From Nymphaea colorata (taxonomy: Eukaryota; Streptophyta; Magnoliopsida; Nymphaeales; Nymphaeaceae): a DNA stretch of 64,000 nucleotides. The notes under the pieces were generated by a model. That model had not been told where the DNA came from. It ran no database searches and saw only the letters and a program-made list of their open reading frames with translations. Every line of letters starts with the position of its first letter. Position 1 is the first letter of the stretch. Where the stretch lies: assembly GCF_008831285.2 (NCBI RefSeq), contig NC_045138.2, positions 37,873,115 to 37,937,114 of the forward strand, written 5' to 3'. Positions 10,857-21,802 of this stretch are shown in pieces. A program made the translations under genes and the position numbers.

Positions 10857-13800
10857 ATGGCTGTGGAAATATTGGCAGCTGAGTACACACAGGGGCAGTT
10901 AGAGGCAACTGACATGGAAGCCACAAAGGCTAATGAATTTGAAGATGGCAAAGTAGTTTCCTCTCCAGCATTTGAAGAACAAACAAAACTTGGTCCAGTT
11001 GATGGTCCAGTAGGAGCAAGTTCATCGGCAAATGGAGAAAAAGATGTTTCAGCTGACAAATTCCCAAAGGATGCTGCTGATGAGTGGCCTGCTCAAAAGG
11101 AAATCCATACATTTTACTTTGTCAAGTTTCGGTACTACGAAGATCCAAAGTTAAAAGGAAAGATGGAAGCCGCTGAAAAAGAACTTCAGAAGAGAATGCA
11201 AGCTCGATACCAGCTCACCGAGTTATTAAAAGCCAAAAAGGTAATGGATGTCTATGCTTTTAGCTTATTAAATGAAGAGATAGTCGATGATGCAGCAGAA
11301 CCAAATCTTCATTATATCTTTCTGTCAGTCACGCATCTTTCTTAATGTTCATCAGACAGAGAGGTTTCAGATAATTGATAAATTGAAACCCTTATCATCT
11401 CAAAGAAAAGAGTTTAGGAAGACTTTGGACGAGAAAAGAAAAGAAATGGAGCCTCTTCAGGCGGCTCTAGGGAAGTTACGCAATGCAAGCAGCATCAATA
11501 GAGAGAAAGGTGTTGGCTTATGTTCCTCGGAGGAAGAGCTAAATGAACGCGTAAGTTTGCATATTCGACAGAGTGATTTGGGCAACTTTGTTATGGCTAG
11601 ACTTCTAATGTTGCTGCTCTTGATCCTTGAATAATAGATACAAAGTTTGCAATACCGTATTCAACATGAAAGCAACACGTTGGCTGAAGAGAAGCAGTTG
11701 CTTAAAGAAATTAAGCAGCTGGAAGGGACACGGGAAAAAGTTATTGCTCATGTTGCCATGCAAGCAAAAATTCAGGACTCTTATGGTCAGAAGGAAGTCA
11801 TCCAGGACCATGTCAAAGTATGATTGATTTTCTGGGTTTATTTCTGGTTTTTCTGGTACAACTTTGTTTTGCTGTTGAAATCACTTTCTCCAACAGCTTG
11901 GGAGTACAAACATTTATTCATGGTTGCTTATCTCGTAGCTCATAGGTGGTGACATGGATGAAGTAAGAAAAGAACAACAATCAGTTGATGCGAAAATCAA
12001 GCATCATGAGGAAGATTTGAAGGCCATAGACAAAGAGATCAGTTCATTGCAGGAGGAACTTAACACTGCAACTGAAAGAAAGGGCAAAGCATATGCATCT
12101 GTTCTTGAGCTCAGAAAACAACGTGATGAAGGGGTAAGAATATTTTGTTGCTGTGTGGCTAAGTATGTTTATTTGTGTGGAGTACAGCTTAGTTCATGTT
12201 TTGTCTGGCAGCATAGGGGGCTCGTTAATTAGTTCCTTCCTTGGTTGGCTTGGGCTATTGTAGATCTTATTTCTGCATGTTATTGCCATTCACCTGAATT
12301 TATGCTGATTTGCTTTGTGCAAGTGTTTGTGAAGCGACTTTTTTATTTTCATTCTATCACATGATCTTCTTTTCTTTAGTTATGATTATTGTGTTAATGT
12401 GTGCAATGCTCAGAATGCATCCTACTTCCAATATCGATCACTTCAAACAAAGTTTAGAGAGCTGGCTGCAAAGAAAGATAAAGCAGCACTGGAGGAGATT
12501 TCACACACTGAGGTACCTGAAACGATGATTTACAATGAAGTTGCTAATATCCCTGTATTTTGTTGCTTTGTTGTTCTTAGTTCTTTCCTCATGCTGCAGA
12601 CCGAGAAATTCATGGCACTGTGGAATAGCAGCAAAAAAGTGAGAGATGATTATGAAAAAAAGCTTTTGCCATCACTGGACAGCAGGCAGTTGAGTAGAGA
12701 TGGTCGAATGAGAAACCCTGATGAGAAACCATTGGTATCAGAAGAACCAGCATTGGCTGAAACAGCCACTGCACCGGCAAAAGGCAGCACAAGACATTCT
12801 AAAGATGACACTCGTGCTCCCTCAGAACATGAAACTCCAAGTGCAAACAAGGTCCAAAGGCAGAAAGAAGAAAATAAAAAGTCAAAGGAACCAGAGGTGG
12901 CAGCAAAAGAGAGGACCTTGCAGGAACCAGAAATTGTCTCTGCAGTAGAAACACACAAGGTTTCCAGAGAAAATGAAGTGGACGCTGCAAAACTGAAGGA
13001 GCTGAAGAGACAGGAGGAGATTGCAAAAGCTAAGTTGGCACTTGAAAGGAAGAAGAAACTAGCCGAGAAGGCAGCAGCCAAGGCTGCAGCCAGAGCACAG
13101 AAGGACGCTGAGAAGAAGCAGAAGGAAAGTAGCATTTTTATTTTCTTTAACTTTTCTTGCTTTTTGTTTATCGAGGCCATTTTGTCTTGAGGGTCATAGC
13201 ATAGCTAGTCAGGCTGGTCGGCTTGCAGACTGCAGGTCATCATTTCATTTCTCATAGGCACTATTCTCCTGGGCCTTATGGGAGGAATCCTGGCATTGAA
13301 CTGAAGATGGACTGCCCCCACGCCCAGGCCTCAATGCAGCCTTGGACCATGGAGAGAGGGTCAGACTGGCAGGCTTGCAGTCTGCAAGTCCTCATTTCAA
13401 TTCTCATAGGCGCTATTATTCTGGGCCTTATGGAGGGAGTCGTGCCATTGAGCTGAAGATGCGCTGCCCTCACACCCAGGTCCCGATGCAGCCTAGGACC
13501 ATGGAGAAGAGGGTTGGCTCCTCAGGAATTTCTTATTGAGGCACCTTTTCGAACTTGATAGGCTATCTGAGAGCCTCAATTCTCAGATAAATGATTGAAG
13601 GGGCATAAGGCACTTCTGATATAGTGCCAGCCGTATCCTAAGATCCGAGGCTGGCCTTCACTTTTCATATTTGCTGCCTGAAATCTTCATACCATGGGAT
13701 TTCTTGGTTCTTAAAGAACGAATTTCAAATACGAGGATCTCTATAAGATTGAGTTCCATCAGCCTTCTTAGCATTAAAACATGAAAGTCCTGAATTCTGA

Positions 13801-14205
13801 GTTGGATTGGGTCATTTTGTACATTCCTGGGTAAAACTTGCTTTCATACGAGAGCTTGACGTGCTTTGGTTGGAACATTTCCAGGAACGTGAGAAGAAGG
13901 CCAGGAAAAAGGCTGGTGCAGTGGTGAATGCGGAAAGTGACGACACCTCTGAGGAACCTGAGGCTACTACTGCAGAAGATGCCGAGGAGAAGGTGGAGGT
14001 TCCAGCTCCACCAAAGGACAACACACCAAAGGAAACTGTGAGGTTCCGGGGCCGCACTAAAGGCCCAAAACCTGTACCAAAGTCCATCTTGAAGAAGAAG
14101 CAAGCAAGCTCATACTGGTTATGGGTTGTGCCCTCTGTTATCTTGGCCCTGGTGCTTCTGGCTCTGGTACTTTTTTATTTTCTTCAGAAAGAGCCCAAGA
14201 ATTAG
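10857..14205 (+). CDS. PPI1: Proton pump-interactor 1-like protein
   Basis: PPI1 binds the C-terminal autoinhibitory region of plasma-membrane H+-ATPases and stimulates them; Arabidopsis PPI1 is tail-anchored, mostly in ER membranes. Exons: 10857-11240, 11356-11550, 11638-11817, 11939-12133, 12414-12512, 12600-13128 and a last exon ending at 14205. Diagnostic stretches are FYFVKFRYYEDPKLKGKM, RKEMEPLQAALGKLR, CSSEEELNER, YRIQHES, LEGTREKVIAH, SLDSRQLSRDGRMRNPDEKP and QEEIAKAKLALERKKKLAEK. Most of the middle is predicted coiled coil. A Lys/Glu-rich tail leads to one C-terminal membrane segment (YWLWVVPSVILALVLLALV) and a short KEPKN end. All junctions close in phase except the last: exon 13128 ends in phase 1, whereas the obvious acceptor at 13885 (TTTCCAG|GAACGTGAG) needs phase 0. 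An acceptor at 13852 restores frame but inserts about 11 unfamiliar residues (total 644 aa). Confidence 0.9.
13210..13514. repeat. Tandem duplication (~152 bp x 2) inside the last PPI1 intron
   Basis: Copy 1 spans about 13210-13361, copy 2 about 13362-13514. Shared blocks include GGCTTGCAG, TTCTCATAGGC, CTGGGCCTTATGG, GCTGAAGATG and GGACCATGGAGA. The copies differ at roughly one base in eight. The block is unusually GC-rich for this intron and lies between the two exons whose phases do not match. Confidence 0.85.
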
Positions 14206-14578
14206 GATGCGTTAGGTAGTCCGGACCAATTTTCCTGGCTGAAGAGTTCCCTTTTCTCCTTTTTACAGCATTTTTCATAGTTTTATCCTGTACAACCTTG
14301 ATATTCTTTCTTTTTGACATCCCTTTCAAGGATGGGCTGTTCCATAATGTTGCTTGTAGCGCTGAGGCCATATTTTGAGTTTCTGATCGCACCCATCGTC
14401 CCCTCTGGCCCTAGGTTCTGTTCTGTTTCATTAGAATTTCTGTACAACCATCATGTCAAAGACAAATCACGTATAAAACGTTTTCACGTAGATGTTTGGC
14501 ATCTTCATATTTAAGAATGGATTTCAGCCAAAAGCTGCGCCTGAAGTAAAGTTCTCTTTTGCTTCGCTAGCGACTCCT

Positions 14579-14584
14579 AATAAA
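14579..14584 (+). terminator. Polyadenylation signal of the PPI1-type gene
   Basis: AATAAA about 375 nt after the stop codon, followed by a T-rich stretch. It is the only canonical hexamer I noticed in the likely 3' UTR. Confidence 0.5.
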
Positions 14585-17500
14585 TGTTTTTTTTTTGTGC
14601 CCAAGTGCTTTGTTATTTCGATATACCAAGGTCGGGGTCTGGCTTACAACAGTTCGGCCTTTTGTTTTATCTTTTGATGATGTAATTGCATGTAGTCACT
14701 GTAAATGAAGAGGAGGTGGGAAGGGCTGGTGTTCCTTTTAAAAAGTGTTTGAATCGAAAGGGCGGAAGCCAATTTTAGAAGGAAGCGAGTTTCCTGGGAA
14801 CTACTTTGTCCTGCAGTGTTGAAGAAAAAAGGGGTCAAGTGCTTGAACGGCGACTTGGTTTGGTTGCGGATCATTATACGACTTGCACGTTGAACAAGCT
14901 TTGGTAAGAGGACCCTGTGATTGGAAGAGAAACCTGGGGCTGGGAGTTTCTCCTCTAGAAAGAGGGTTAGAAATGGTGCATAAACTGTGATCTTTAGAGG
15001 ACGTAGCGTAGGATCATCTCATGTGTGGTTCGATTGTAACTCCCACACACCGATTCACTGCAGGTATCTATATGGGTAGGCCTGTATTGCTCGTAAGGAA
15101 CTGTGCGGCTTGTTTATCGGCAATGATCCGCCATGAAAGGCTCACCGGCTATCTATTTGTTAAGGAAATGAACAGAGTACAAAACTGGATATCTATTTGT
15201 TAAGAAAATGTACAGAGAACAAGCTTGTTCATGGTTGTAACCAATAGTATAATTAACAAATCACTTGACACAGTTATTGGGGAGCGGACTAATTTCTGAT
15301 CTATAAGTATGTATGTGCATTCTTTCTATAAACATGCATCTTTCTGTTACTTTATATTAGTTGATCTATAGCAGTATTATAAAAATGAGCCCGAATGAGC
15401 GAATCGGAATCAAATCAGTAGCAAACTGATATGATTTGGTGGCTGATTCAATCGATTTAGACTGAGCAGGACCAATAACTATTGGTCAGTGTGAAATCTT
15501 GAATAACTTGAGTTCAACTTCTGGTTTCGACAACATAGGTTAAGATGCAATTAGCATCAGAAAAATACACATACCTGGTTGTCACTAGGCATTCATGCTT
15601 GCCTGGTTCGGATCCATCAGTTACAACATCTCCCTGAACTGAGCAAGTATAAGCTCCAGCATTTACATGCAAGTGAGCCAAAAAATCTGTTGGAACTTGG
15701 ATTCAGTTTTCGGATTCAATCACCAACAACACATTGAATTTGAGGTCCTGTTATCTTTAGCCGACTTGACGAAATGAATATGGATTCTGGTTGGTAATCG
15801 GATATGTTCGACCTATTGACATCAAATGCTAGGCATTTGCATCCGGTATTCACATCCCTTCGTTTCTTGGATTTCCAGCGATTACCACGCCCCAAGTGTG
15901 TGGGCAGATGACCTTTTTCTCTTGCTTTCATATTTGCTTGGACCAGGTTTGGACAACCCGTTCGGGTCAATTTTTCATTGGACCCAGATATTATGATGGA
16001 AAATGTGGTTCAGATAAAAAGCTAAGCATTTCTGTCCTTCAATATCATGTCCGGTATGAGAATTGGGTAAAACTGTCAAGTACTCCAAGTTACAAGATTC
16101 AAACTCCATCTTAATTTCGAAGTCAAGATCCAGACCCCTTCTCCAATCGCTGAAAAATGCGACTGCCATAAGCTTTAAATGCACCAAATTCAGCAATGAC
16201 ATCAAAGTCTTGGCAATTTCGTTTGCATAGAATTACGTGCAGACTTTGTCCACTGAAAAGTGATGGAGACTTTCCCATCTTATTCGACGTTGATACTGCC
16301 ATTATATTTGTCCAATATGGCTATTGTAAAATTGTTTTAGTGGACAATAAGGCGGTTCAACTTCTTCAAGAACTCATGTTTGAAATTTAAAGTGGTTACT
16401 TTGATGTCCTAGTGCGCTCTACCTCTTGACTATAAAAGATCTCGAAACACATGAGGTGGACACAAAAGGGAGGGGAGCAGTGTCCTCTCTTAAGGGCGGT
16501 GGAATGAACCATTCACCCTTCAAAAAAAATAAAAAAGGAAGATTTCCTTTTGGGGTTGAAGTCCGCACACCAGATTCGGTTTTCTCTGTAACGGCGAAAG
16601 TTATGGTTCAAATCTCAAGAATGTCAGTTTTCCTATAAGCGAACGGTGTAGGTGCGCAATTTGTGATCAAGAAAAATTTTATAAGCTTCTATGCAAACCT
16701 GTGTCACAACAAACCACTATTGTCAGTATTGCTTAAATCCGCTAATTTGGATGGAATCGAATTGGTGGCAAATTGATTTGATTTGGTCTCAAATTAAGGG
16801 TGTCTTTCTAAAATATTTGAAGTTTTTTATATTTTTAATCAATTTATTTAATTTATTTCATTTTTTTAACAATAAAAATTCACCAAATCAGCAGCCCCGT
16901 TGATTCGTTTCAAGAATTAACTTCCATTGATGCAATCTACTGCCAATCCACTGCATTTTAGCGAAGAGTCGGGATGAATTTAATCTTTTGCCTATTCGTT
17001 ATATTAAGCGATTATTAGAAACCTCCCCATATCCTCAGAAAAAGTTTAGCATTTAGAAGTAATATTATAAAAATTGACGGGACTTGGCCGATTCGAATTG
17101 AATCAATGACAACATGATAAATTATAATTGCCATAGATTTTATAATGCTTATTATAAGTGGTATTCTCGAATTAATTTTTGTATTTATTTTTACAATAGC
17201 AGGGTCATAAAAATATTACCGAAAACCCTATTTGGTTATGATCATCGGTGTATATATAAGTGACACGCTTTTTTCTTTTTCTGTTTTTTGTCTAGAAATT
17301 AAATTCAAGTGAATTCCATGAACCGGGCAATCTTCAGGTGGTGTCTACGTATCAATACGTCACTAATGCTCAGCAAGGTTATCCGTCCTTTTCAGCCGTG
17401 CTAGAGGACAGAGGCAAGAAAGCGTCACTAATTTTGGCTCCATGTTTTTGGCATGAGCGAAGGCAAAATGCCTTTGGTCGGCTATGACCGTAACGTGTCT

Positions 17501-18970
17501 AACTTTCTTTGGCCTGACCCACCTTTCTTTGTATTTTTCTCTTGTCTCAGAGCCCCCCTTCAGCTTCCGAGACCATACCAGAGCTGGTTGGCCTGAGTGT
17601 CGTGCTAACAATGCATTATAAGTTTGATTCCCGTGAGTGTTACTGGCCATGTGACGCTTGAGCTGATGGGTGTATCGTTCAATACTAGGTCCTCAAACAG
17701 CCTTAGCCTCCAACAAACCTCTTCTGACTCAAAAGCTTTACTTCATTTTAGTTGATTATATGACTCAGGAGTGTTTGCAAGCCTTGGTTCTAGTGGGATT
17801 TGGGACCATTTGTATCTATATGCATAGAGAGTCTGTATACATGGATCTCTTAGTTCGAGAAATAAGAGAATGGAACCATTTCTTCAAACTATCTTTCGCC
17901 TTAGATAAATTTAAATTTTTGAAAAAAAAAAATACTGTCCAACAGATGCTGAATTTTTTGTTTTTCCAAATAAGTTTGAAGTAAACCACCATTCATTGCA
18001 GAAAATCTCTTAGGGAGTTCTTGATTCATCAGACATTCTTCACTTTCCATGAATAACATTCATGGTTGGCTTATTCGGGCAAGACGTGTTTGATTCATGA
18101 GACGTTCTTCACTTCTGGGGAAGGTTGTTCATGATTTGCTTCTTTGGCAGGCGACAAAATCTCTCATTCGGGGTGCAGTTTTCACGAAGCCCAAATTACA
18201 AAAAAAAAAAAAAAAAAACCTTTTGCTTGTTTCCAAATCATATTTTTTTAGAACTTGCATTTTAATCAGATTACAACAATAGCTAATCAAGATTGCCTTG
18301 TCTTCACCATTTTCTCATTCCACGGAATTCTATTTTATTTTTATGATAAATGAGACAAGATCAGCAGACAACATATACGTGATACCACATTAGTTTGTTA
18401 GCCATGTGATTGTTGCTTCTATCTGGATCTAATGGCTGCCCATGGGGCTATATAAAATTGGGGTAGATTTTGTTTGGCATCTGACTCATTTGGATCTTAG
18501 CTAATTGAATATGGACATGGGACTCATTTTGCGATGGAGATAATATGTACTTCTTAATCCAACAAGCTATCTTTTGTTTGTTCATATCTCATAACTGTTT
18601 GGATAAGAAACTTTGATGGAAATAAAAAGTTTAATTTCCATGATATGCGTCTCATAGAAACTTTATAAAAAGTCATTAATTAAATTTTTGGATGTTGTTT
18701 GGCACCGATAACAAATTGTTACTATTTAGCGACACTATGACAAAAAAAAAAGGGCAGATTCATGATTGCAACATAGTGTTTTATGAATCTACTTCAGATT
18801 TTAAGACAAAATAACTAAACAGTGTCAAACGGCCTCTTTACCCACTAATGAGATCCACAACTACTATTATTAGGTAAAAAATTTTCTTAAAATCAATACA
18901 GGTCCCATATCCGGATCCAGTAAAAACAGCCGTGCTTGAAGGGGAGGTGCTTGAAGGGGAAGTCGATTGC
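14585..18970. other. Intergenic, repeat-derived, no gene seen
   Basis: No protein or RNA gene recognised. 15380-15500 and 16720-17120 carry related low-complexity motifs (AATCGGAATC, GGAATCGAATTGG, TGATTTGATTTGG) that look like pieces of a dispersed repeat family. 17580-17650 and 16590-16620 contain weak tRNA B-box-like strings (AGTTTGATTCCCGT, TGGTTCAAATCTC) without a foldable tRNA. Confidence 0.5.
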
Positions 18971-19157
18971 CAGGGGCGGAGGGAGGGAGGGGCCCGCCTA
19001 GGCCATGGCCCCACCCCAAGTAAATGAAAAAAAAAATTACAGTATAAAAATTGATTTTTTTTTGCCTCTATGTTCAGTTTGGCCCTACCCAAATCCAATC
19101 TAATAAACCTAACTCCCATTTGGCTCGCCCCTAAAAAAAATCCTGGCTCCGCCCCTG
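18971..19157. mobile_element. hAT-like MITE, 187 bp with TIRs and 8-bp target duplication
   Basis: Left end CAGGGGCGGAGGGAGG and right end CCTGGCTCCGCCCCTG form 16-bp terminal inverted repeats with two mismatches. Flanks TCGATTGC (18963-18970) and TCGATTGA (19158-19165) are an 8-bp target-site duplication with one mismatch, the length used by hAT transposases. The interior is short and non-coding, so this is non-autonomous. Related elements at 35335, 37952 and 56208 share the CAGGGG-type end or the AAATTTTTAAAT-rich interior. Confidence 0.8.
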
Positions 19158-20400
19158 TCGATTGATTTACGTTGACGCCGGCCAACTTCCACATGTGAAC
19201 GGCCGTCTGTGGAGTTCTTAGAGGTCTCCGATTCTCAGATCTGTTCATTGGACCGGCTCCTGTGCTTGTACCTGCCCGATCGAGCTACATCTCAGGGCAA
19301 ACTTCCAAGGCTGTTTGGATCTTCATCATACTTAGCTGGATTTCAGATCTGAGTCTGATTCTTAGATACTGATACCAGGTCCATTACCCCTAGGTCCAGA
19401 GAAAACAAGGCACGCTTGATCTACTATACAGGTAGTTTCTAGAATATATAAATATTATATGAACAGAATTTAAGGGTGGTCTAATTAATTTGGTCGAATT
19501 GACCTTCTTTAAAGTCATTTTCCGACCATTAAATAATGAAATTATTCGAATGCCCGACAAATAGTCTTGTCAAGCAACTTTAGGTTGACAAGAGAATAGA
19601 GACGATGAATTGAACATTCAGCAACTGTAGCTTCATTATGTGATGTGCTCCAACTTCTATTTTAATTAAAGAAGAAACGTCTGAACCTGTAGAAGCAAAC
19701 ACCAAACAAATTGACGAAGAGTGATTGCTGGTGAAGTGCAGGTCGTCGCAAGCAAAATTTCTTTTTGGGACATTCTTGTTCTCCAATAAATGCGAGACTA
19801 AATTTTTAGAATTTTAATATTAATATGTTAATAACAGGTACACTAAAAATTATATATATATATATATATATAGTACAAGTATCACACAAGTTTTTATTTA
19901 TTTTTTATTTTAATTCAATTTAAGTAAATTCAGAAAAGTAAGGATAAGCAAGTACATAACAATACTTATCGGCTGATACGGTGTATGAATAAGCAAGCCG
20001 AGAAGTTACTTTTTCGTAGCAAATTTACCGGTAAAAAGATTTAGTTATAAACTGTTCACATCTTTACGCGTGCAAGGCCGGTGAGATCGGCAGATGGTAC
20101 GTTCGGGTCGGGTCCTCTGGCTCACCGACTCGAACCGGCACCGTACAAACGACCAAAATGCCGGAAAGCGAGAGGCGGATTTCTACGCACGCTGCACGCA
20201 CTCTTTGACATTTTCTCCTTGTGCTCCTGCGCCGGGGCCCGCCGGCGTCCATAATTGTCGACCTTTCGCTTCCCGACGAATCTTATTTTCTCTCCCCACG
20301 CTTACACGTATGCGTATACGGGGAAATCCCTGCCTACGGGTGCCTGCATATACGAATCCGTATCCGGATCATCTGTCGAAACTTCCTGGTCCTCCTCCTG
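19158..20400. other. Intergenic and promoter region of the Raf-like kinase gene
   Basis: AT-rich DNA with a (TA)n tract at about 19853-19872, then a GC-rich segment from about 20060 that probably contains the core promoter and start of the kinase leader. No canonical TATA box stands out. Confidence 0.5.
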
Positions 20401-21420
20401 AATAATTGTTCTTCTCCTTCCCCCGGCCTAGGGAGAGAAAGAGGAGGAGGACTGGTGGGTAGATCGCACCTTGCTGGAGCAAAGATATGTTGGAGATGAG
20501 GTAACGTGTAACAAAATTTGTTTTTTTTTTTTGGTCTTCTGTTCTTTTTGGAAGATTTTTGATGAGTGGAAATGTGCTTTCAATCTGCAAATGTTCAATC
20601 TTCGTGGGTTCCTTCCTTTCGGGTTCCCTTGGTCAGTTTTTCTTCTGCTTTGGTGAATGGAGAGGTGTTTGGCGATTTGGTTATTGCTATGGTCTGGAGT
20701 TTTTGTTGGGGGCATGGTGTTCCCTGGTTTTTGACGTTTAGAACTCTTTTTCTCTTGTTCTTTGGCCTTCTGTTTTTGACCTCAAAGGCTGACTCTTTTT
20801 TGGTATATTTAAGGCAAAACTGAACCAGTTTCCTGTCTTTTGACTCAGAATTTCCAGTTGGGGTTTCTTTTGTTTTTGTTTTGAGGTACCCACTTCATGG
20901 GTTTTTTTCTTTTTCTTTTTTCTTTCTTATGTTGGTTTGCTATAGTTCAGGACGACAATGGTTCCTACCGCAAACGTAGAATTTTCGGTTTCTCCCTTTG
21001 TTCATGTGATCCGGGAACTCGGTTTGGTTCTCTTATTCTTGCTTTTTATTTTTCCTCATCCCCATGAGGATTGAGTGGTTTGGAATGGTCCCTCATGGAT
21101 ATATGAGCAGGGTCATTTCTTAATGAAAGCAACAGCGGTTGCTCGTGGTTTTCATCTTTTGGGATTTCTTCCTACCGTTCGTAATCAATGATGCATATGT
21201 GTCATCTTCTTGTGCTCTTCTTTCCTTGAGAATCACTTCAATCCTAGAAGGGAAGTGGCGATTCTTGATGTTTATGTCGTGCTTTGCCACGTTCCTGTTT
21301 CTTTCCCTTTTTCCTTTAGTTCCCGTTCTTCTCAGGAAGAATAAGGTTGGGGCCTGATGTCATCGCTAGTGGAGATCGCACGTCTGAATCGATATACTTC
21401 ATATGGAGATGGTTTTTATG

Positions 21421-21458
<38 letters not shown>

Positions 21459-21767
21459 GGTTACATTGACTCTCAACGTGAGGTTTATACCATGCAAGCG
21501 TAGACTCATGGAGATTTCACTTGATGTGCAGGACACTATGTGACTCTCTTTCTCATCAACAGATTGCAGTTGTTAAACTGAGGTATTGATGGTTGGGGCT
21601 GAGGTTTGTACATTGCTGCATTAAGATATGACTTGATGGTTCTGGTTGGATCTTTGTGCTTGTATAATGGGTTTAAGGTTGTTAGATAACTGGTATTGAG
21701 AGACTGCATTTCTGAAAACGACATGGTTGCTTTAAGAATTTTTGATGTGAAATTCTTTGCTGATTAG
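20401..21767 (+). other. Leader exon and 5' UTR intron of the Raf-like kinase gene
   Basis: A donor at 20500/20501 (GATGAG|GTAACG) and an acceptor at 21767 (GCTGATTAG) frame a ~1.27 kb leader intron that begins with a poly-T tract and is pyrimidine-rich. It carries a (GT)n microsatellite at 21425-21457. Leader coordinates are inferred from splice signals only. Confidence 0.5.
21425..21457. repeat. (GT)n microsatellite
   Basis: Uninterrupted GT repeat of about 16 units inside the kinase leader intron. Confidence 0.95.
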
Positions 21768-21802
21768 TGGTCGTCGCTGCTAATCTGGATTTATCACAAA
21801 CA

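Noticed and set aside
13807-13884. Taking the full ORF upstream of EREKKARKK as PPI1 coding sequence
   Set aside because: Residues before the acceptor at 13852 do not resemble PPI1 and the stretch reads as intron; only the part after 13852 is needed to restore frame.
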